A stretch of 64,000 nt of DNA from Olleya sp. Hel_I_94. GTDB lineage: Bacteria; Bacteroidota; Bacteroidia; Flavobacteriales; Flavobacteriaceae. The position numbers were made by a program, and so were the translations under genes. Where the stretch lies: positions 2,361,001 through 2,425,000 of the forward strand of contig NZ_VISI01000002.1 of NCBI RefSeq assembly GCF_007827365.1, read 5' to 3'. Positions 61,963 through 64,000 of this stretch are shown one piece after another; the stretch's first letter is position 1, and every line of letters starts with the position of its first letter. The notes under the pieces are model-generated. The model worked only from the letters and a program-made list of their open reading frames with translations. It made no database searches and was not told the DNA's origin.

Positions 61963-62868
61963 TTAGAAATAACGTGGTGAACGTGATACTTTTCTTGGAA
62001 GATTAATATCAAAGTTGATAAAAATCTCGTGTGATGAGTTGGTTACAACATCTAATTGTGATTGGATACTGTCATACGCATAACCTATTCTTAAATTAGG
62101 TGCCACTAAAAAGTTAATCATCCCACTAAAAGAATCGTCTAAACGGTAACCTGCTCCTACTTCTACAAAGTCATACATAAATAAGTTTAAGTTAACATCA
62201 AAACTTACTGGCGCATCAAAAGCAACTTTAGCTAAAGCGTGTGGCTTTAGCTTAAAGTTTTCTGATAAATCAAATACGTATCCTGCTGCTCCAAAAAAGT
62301 GTTGCGTCTCTGATCCTATTTTAAAACCATTAGCATCTAAATGCACAGAGTTTAAAATGTTAGGCATAGAGGCAGAAATATAAAACTTACTTGGTTTGTA
62401 AAAATATAATCCCGCTCCAATATTTGGAGTAACTTCATTAATGTTTTCTGAGAAAAAGGGATCATTAGCATCTATTAAATCTAATCCTGCTAATCCAATG
62501 TCATGAAACGTAGCTCCTGCTTTTAATCCAAATGCTAATTTAGTTTTTGTTCCTACAGGTATGGTGTAAGAAAAATCAACATAAGCATTCGTCTCGCTTA
62601 CTGGTCCTACTTCATCACTTATTAATGATAGTCCCAATCCTACATTCTTACCAACTGGCGAATGTAGGGTTAGTGTTCCTGTAGTTGGTGCTCCTTCTAA
62701 TCCAACCCATTGGCTTCTGTATAGTGCGCCTATGGCAACACCATCTGTCGATCCTGCATATGCTGGATTAACCACATTCATGTTATACATGTACTGTGTG
62801 TACTGTGGATCTTGTTGGGCTTGTACACCTATAAACACTAGGAATACGATATATATTATTTTTTTCAT
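61963..62868 (-). CDS. PorP/SprF-family outer-membrane protein (T9SS-associated)
   Basis: A 301-residue protein with a Sec signal (about 1-17, ending VQAQ). The beta-barrel begins with QDPQYTQYMYNMNVVNPAYAGSTDGVAIGALYRSQWVGLEGAP, the hallmark PorP/SprF start. Alternating aromatic strands continue to the end. In Flavobacterium, SprF-like proteins help secrete the type B sorting-domain cargo encoded next to them. Here it lies between such a cargo gene (27 bases upstream) and an OmpA/PD40 gene (19 bases downstream), the classical trio. Confidence 0.93.
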   Translation of the reverse strand: MKKIIYIVFLVFIGVQAQQDPQYTQYMYNMNVVNPAYAGSTDGVAIGALYRSQWVGLEGAPTTGTLTLHSPVGKNVGLGLSLISDEVGPVSETNAYVDFSYTIPVGTKTKLAFGLKAGATFHDIGLAGLDLIDANDPFFSENINEVTPNIGAGLYFYKPSKFYISASMPNILNSVHLDANGFKIGSETQHFFGAAGYVFDLSENFKLKPHALAKVAFDAPVSFDVNLNLFMYDFVEVGAGYRLDDSFSGMINFLVAPNLRIGYAYDSIQSQLDVVTNSSHEIFINFDINLPRKVSRSPRYF

Positions 62869-62895
62869 CTGTTTCTTGTTGGTTTTCTAGTTAGT

Positions 62896-64000
62896 TTATC
62901 TGTTTATATATACCCAAGAGGCTTTTGTTTTGTTTCCTTGATACTTCATTACGTAGTAGTACGTTCCAACTGGTAACTCGTCACCTGCGTTAGATTGTCC
63001 TTCCCATTCGTTTACATAATTTGTTTTAGAGTAAACTAAAGTACCATTACGGTTGTAAATCTCTAAGCTTTGTACATCAAAACTACTTAAATCAAAATTG
63101 TCATTTAATCCTGGTGATACACCTGGAGAGATACCTTGTGGTATTGTACAGTTTTCTAACTCTACTACTGTTACAAATTCTGACTTAGAACATCCTGTAT
63201 CATTAAATGTAACTTCAATTTCATACTCTCCTGCAGTTAAAACAGTATTTAATGATAAACCTGTTTGACCAGCAATCTCAACACCTTCGTTGTACCACTT
63301 GATACTTACTTCGCTTTCAATATAATTAATAGCGTCTGCAGTGATTGCAATTGGTGATGTTGCGTTTGGACAAACTTCATAAGGCACATCTAAATTAAAT
63401 GATGTTTCTGGACTTATATTAAATAATAAGTTAAATGATGTGGTTTCAAAACATCCTGTAATTGTATTTTCTAACCTAATATATATTGTTGTAGGTGCTG
63501 ATGTGAAACTGGTTGGGTTAGTAAAAGCATCTATTGCATCAATTGCATTTTGTTCGGTTAAATAATAGCTTATTGCAATATCATTTTGTGTGGCATAAAT
63601 AGCTGATTCAAATATTGTTAAATCAAACGAGAAAACACCACTATCATCTGGATCACAAGCTGAGATATCTGTAATTATACCTGTTTCAATTTCCGGTTTC
63701 GGAAAAAATTCAACCAAAATCTGATCTGTATAAAAACAAGCTGAACTTACGTCTGTAAATGTAATATCTACTTGATATAGTCCTTGTTCAGTAACAACTA
63801 AAGAGGTTCCGTTTTCACCTGCAATTGGGTCTGTAATTCCGTCTGCAACCGCATACCATGTTATGGTTGCGTTTGTTGGTGGAGCAATACCTAAGTCTAG
63901 TGTTACGCTATCACCTTCGCAAGTTGCTAATCCATTACTAATTAAAATGTCATTTCCAAGGTCAATATTTCCAATATCAAAACTACTAGCTTCTAAAAAT
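62896..64000 (-). CDS. Large surface protein with Ig-like repeats and T9SS type B sorting domain, C-terminal part (cut by window edge)
   Basis: The frame is open to base 64000, so the 367 visible residues (from the open upstream end through the stop) are the C-terminus of a larger protein. The visible part has Ig/PKD-like repeats with cysteines (ATCEGDSVT, CFYTDQILVEFFPKP, and CPNATSPIAITADAIN) and ends with the type B domain (CTIPQGISPGVSPGLNDNF, SLEIYNRNGTLVYSK, LPVGTYYYVMKY). It is probably an adhesin-like surface protein secreted by T9SS with help from the adjacent PorP/SprF-like protein. Start and total length cannot be judged. Confidence 0.85.
   Translation of the reverse strand, partial: FLEASSFDIGNIDLGNDILISNGLATCEGDSVTLDLGIAPPTNATITWYAVADGITDPIAGENGTSLVVTEQGLYQVDITFTDVSSACFYTDQILVEFFPKPEIETGIITDISACDPDDSGVFSFDLTIFESAIYATQNDIAISYYLTEQNAIDAIDAFTNPTSFTSAPTTIYIRLENTITGCFETTSFNLLFNISPETSFNLDVPYEVCPNATSPIAITADAINYIESEVSIKWYNEGVEIAGQTGLSLNTVLTAGEYEIEVTFNDTGCSKSEFVTVVELENCTIPQGISPGVSPGLNDNFDLSSFDVQSLEIYNRNGTLVYSKTNYVNEWEGQSNAGDELPVGTYYYVMKYQGNKTKASWVYINR

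Noticed and set aside
61944..62012. Longer N-terminus for the OmpA/PD40 protein
   Set aside because: It places residues before a clear signal peptide and overlaps the PorP-like gene.
1..64000. tRNA, rRNA or prophage genes
   Set aside because: I looked for tRNA T-loop patterns, rRNA segments, integrases and transposases and saw none; a covariance scan would be needed for certainty.

Overview
This window comes from the chromosome of a low-GC member of the Bacteroidota, most likely a marine-type Flavobacteriaceae. The evidence is an AT-rich sequence, start sites without obvious Shine-Dalgarno sequences, promoters of the Bacteroidota form TTTG-N19/20-TAnnTTTG, type IX secretion system (T9SS) sorting domains of both type A and type B, a PorP/SprF-like protein, many SpI/SpII signal peptides, and the acpP-fabF-rnc-(IPExxxVDY family)-pyk gene order. 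I see no rRNA, tRNA, CRISPR array, transposase, integrase or prophage. The window is mostly core and envelope genes, packed tightly, with no gene-free stretch above 300 bases. Layout. 1-4.6 kb (+): two tandem paralogous envelope proteins (the first cut by the window edge), an FAD amine oxidoreductase, mtgA and a small Gre-factor-like protein. 4.8-12.1 kb (-): an ABC ATPase, then a tripartite RND efflux operon (adaptor, pump, outer-membrane factor) headed by a small secreted protein. 12.3-21.2 kb (-): prolyl oligopeptidase, a pair made of a T9SS FG-GAP/ASPIC protein and a diheme cytochrome, asd, mscL, alr and tdk. 21.3-33.2 kb (mixed strands): conserved hypotheticals, DoxX, a large type B T9SS surface protein, rsmI-hopJ, a divergent AhpD-like/OsmC pair, recJ, an MFS transporter, an LpxH-like enzyme, a QueD-like enzyme and a 2OG oxygenase. 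33.2-38.2 kb: a MATE transporter followed by two previously unlisted small membrane ORFs, a universal stress protein and a hybrid histidine kinase. 38.2-47.8 kb (-): an alpha/beta hydrolase, AddB-like nuclease, OmpA/TSP3 porin-like protein, kbl and AddA-like helicase-nuclease. 48.0-53.3 kb: sodB, a candidate small RNA, and a purine-related group (PurF-like, PfkB kinase, viroplasmin-RNase H, purN). 53.4-58.3 kb (+): acpP-fabF-rnc, IPExxxVDY family, pyk and a small hypothetical. 58.3-64 kb: dinB, CYTH protein, then an OmpA/PD40 - PorP/SprF - type B adhesin cluster running off the right edge. How the genes connect: several sets serve the envelope (mtgA, alr, LpxH-like, OmpA proteins, T9SS cargo and partners, RND/MATE/MFS export). 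Others serve DNA repair (AddA, AddB, RecJ, DinB), lipid synthesis (acpP, fabF), purine synthesis and redox defence (sodB, AhpD-like, OsmC). The less expected observations are a 90-bp dispersed repeat in two inverted copies 26 kb apart, a GC-rich 13-mer present three times inside unrelated genes, a pair of small membrane ORFs in a MATE operon, a candidate small RNA beside purF, and palindromes in divergent promoter regions or over a start codon.
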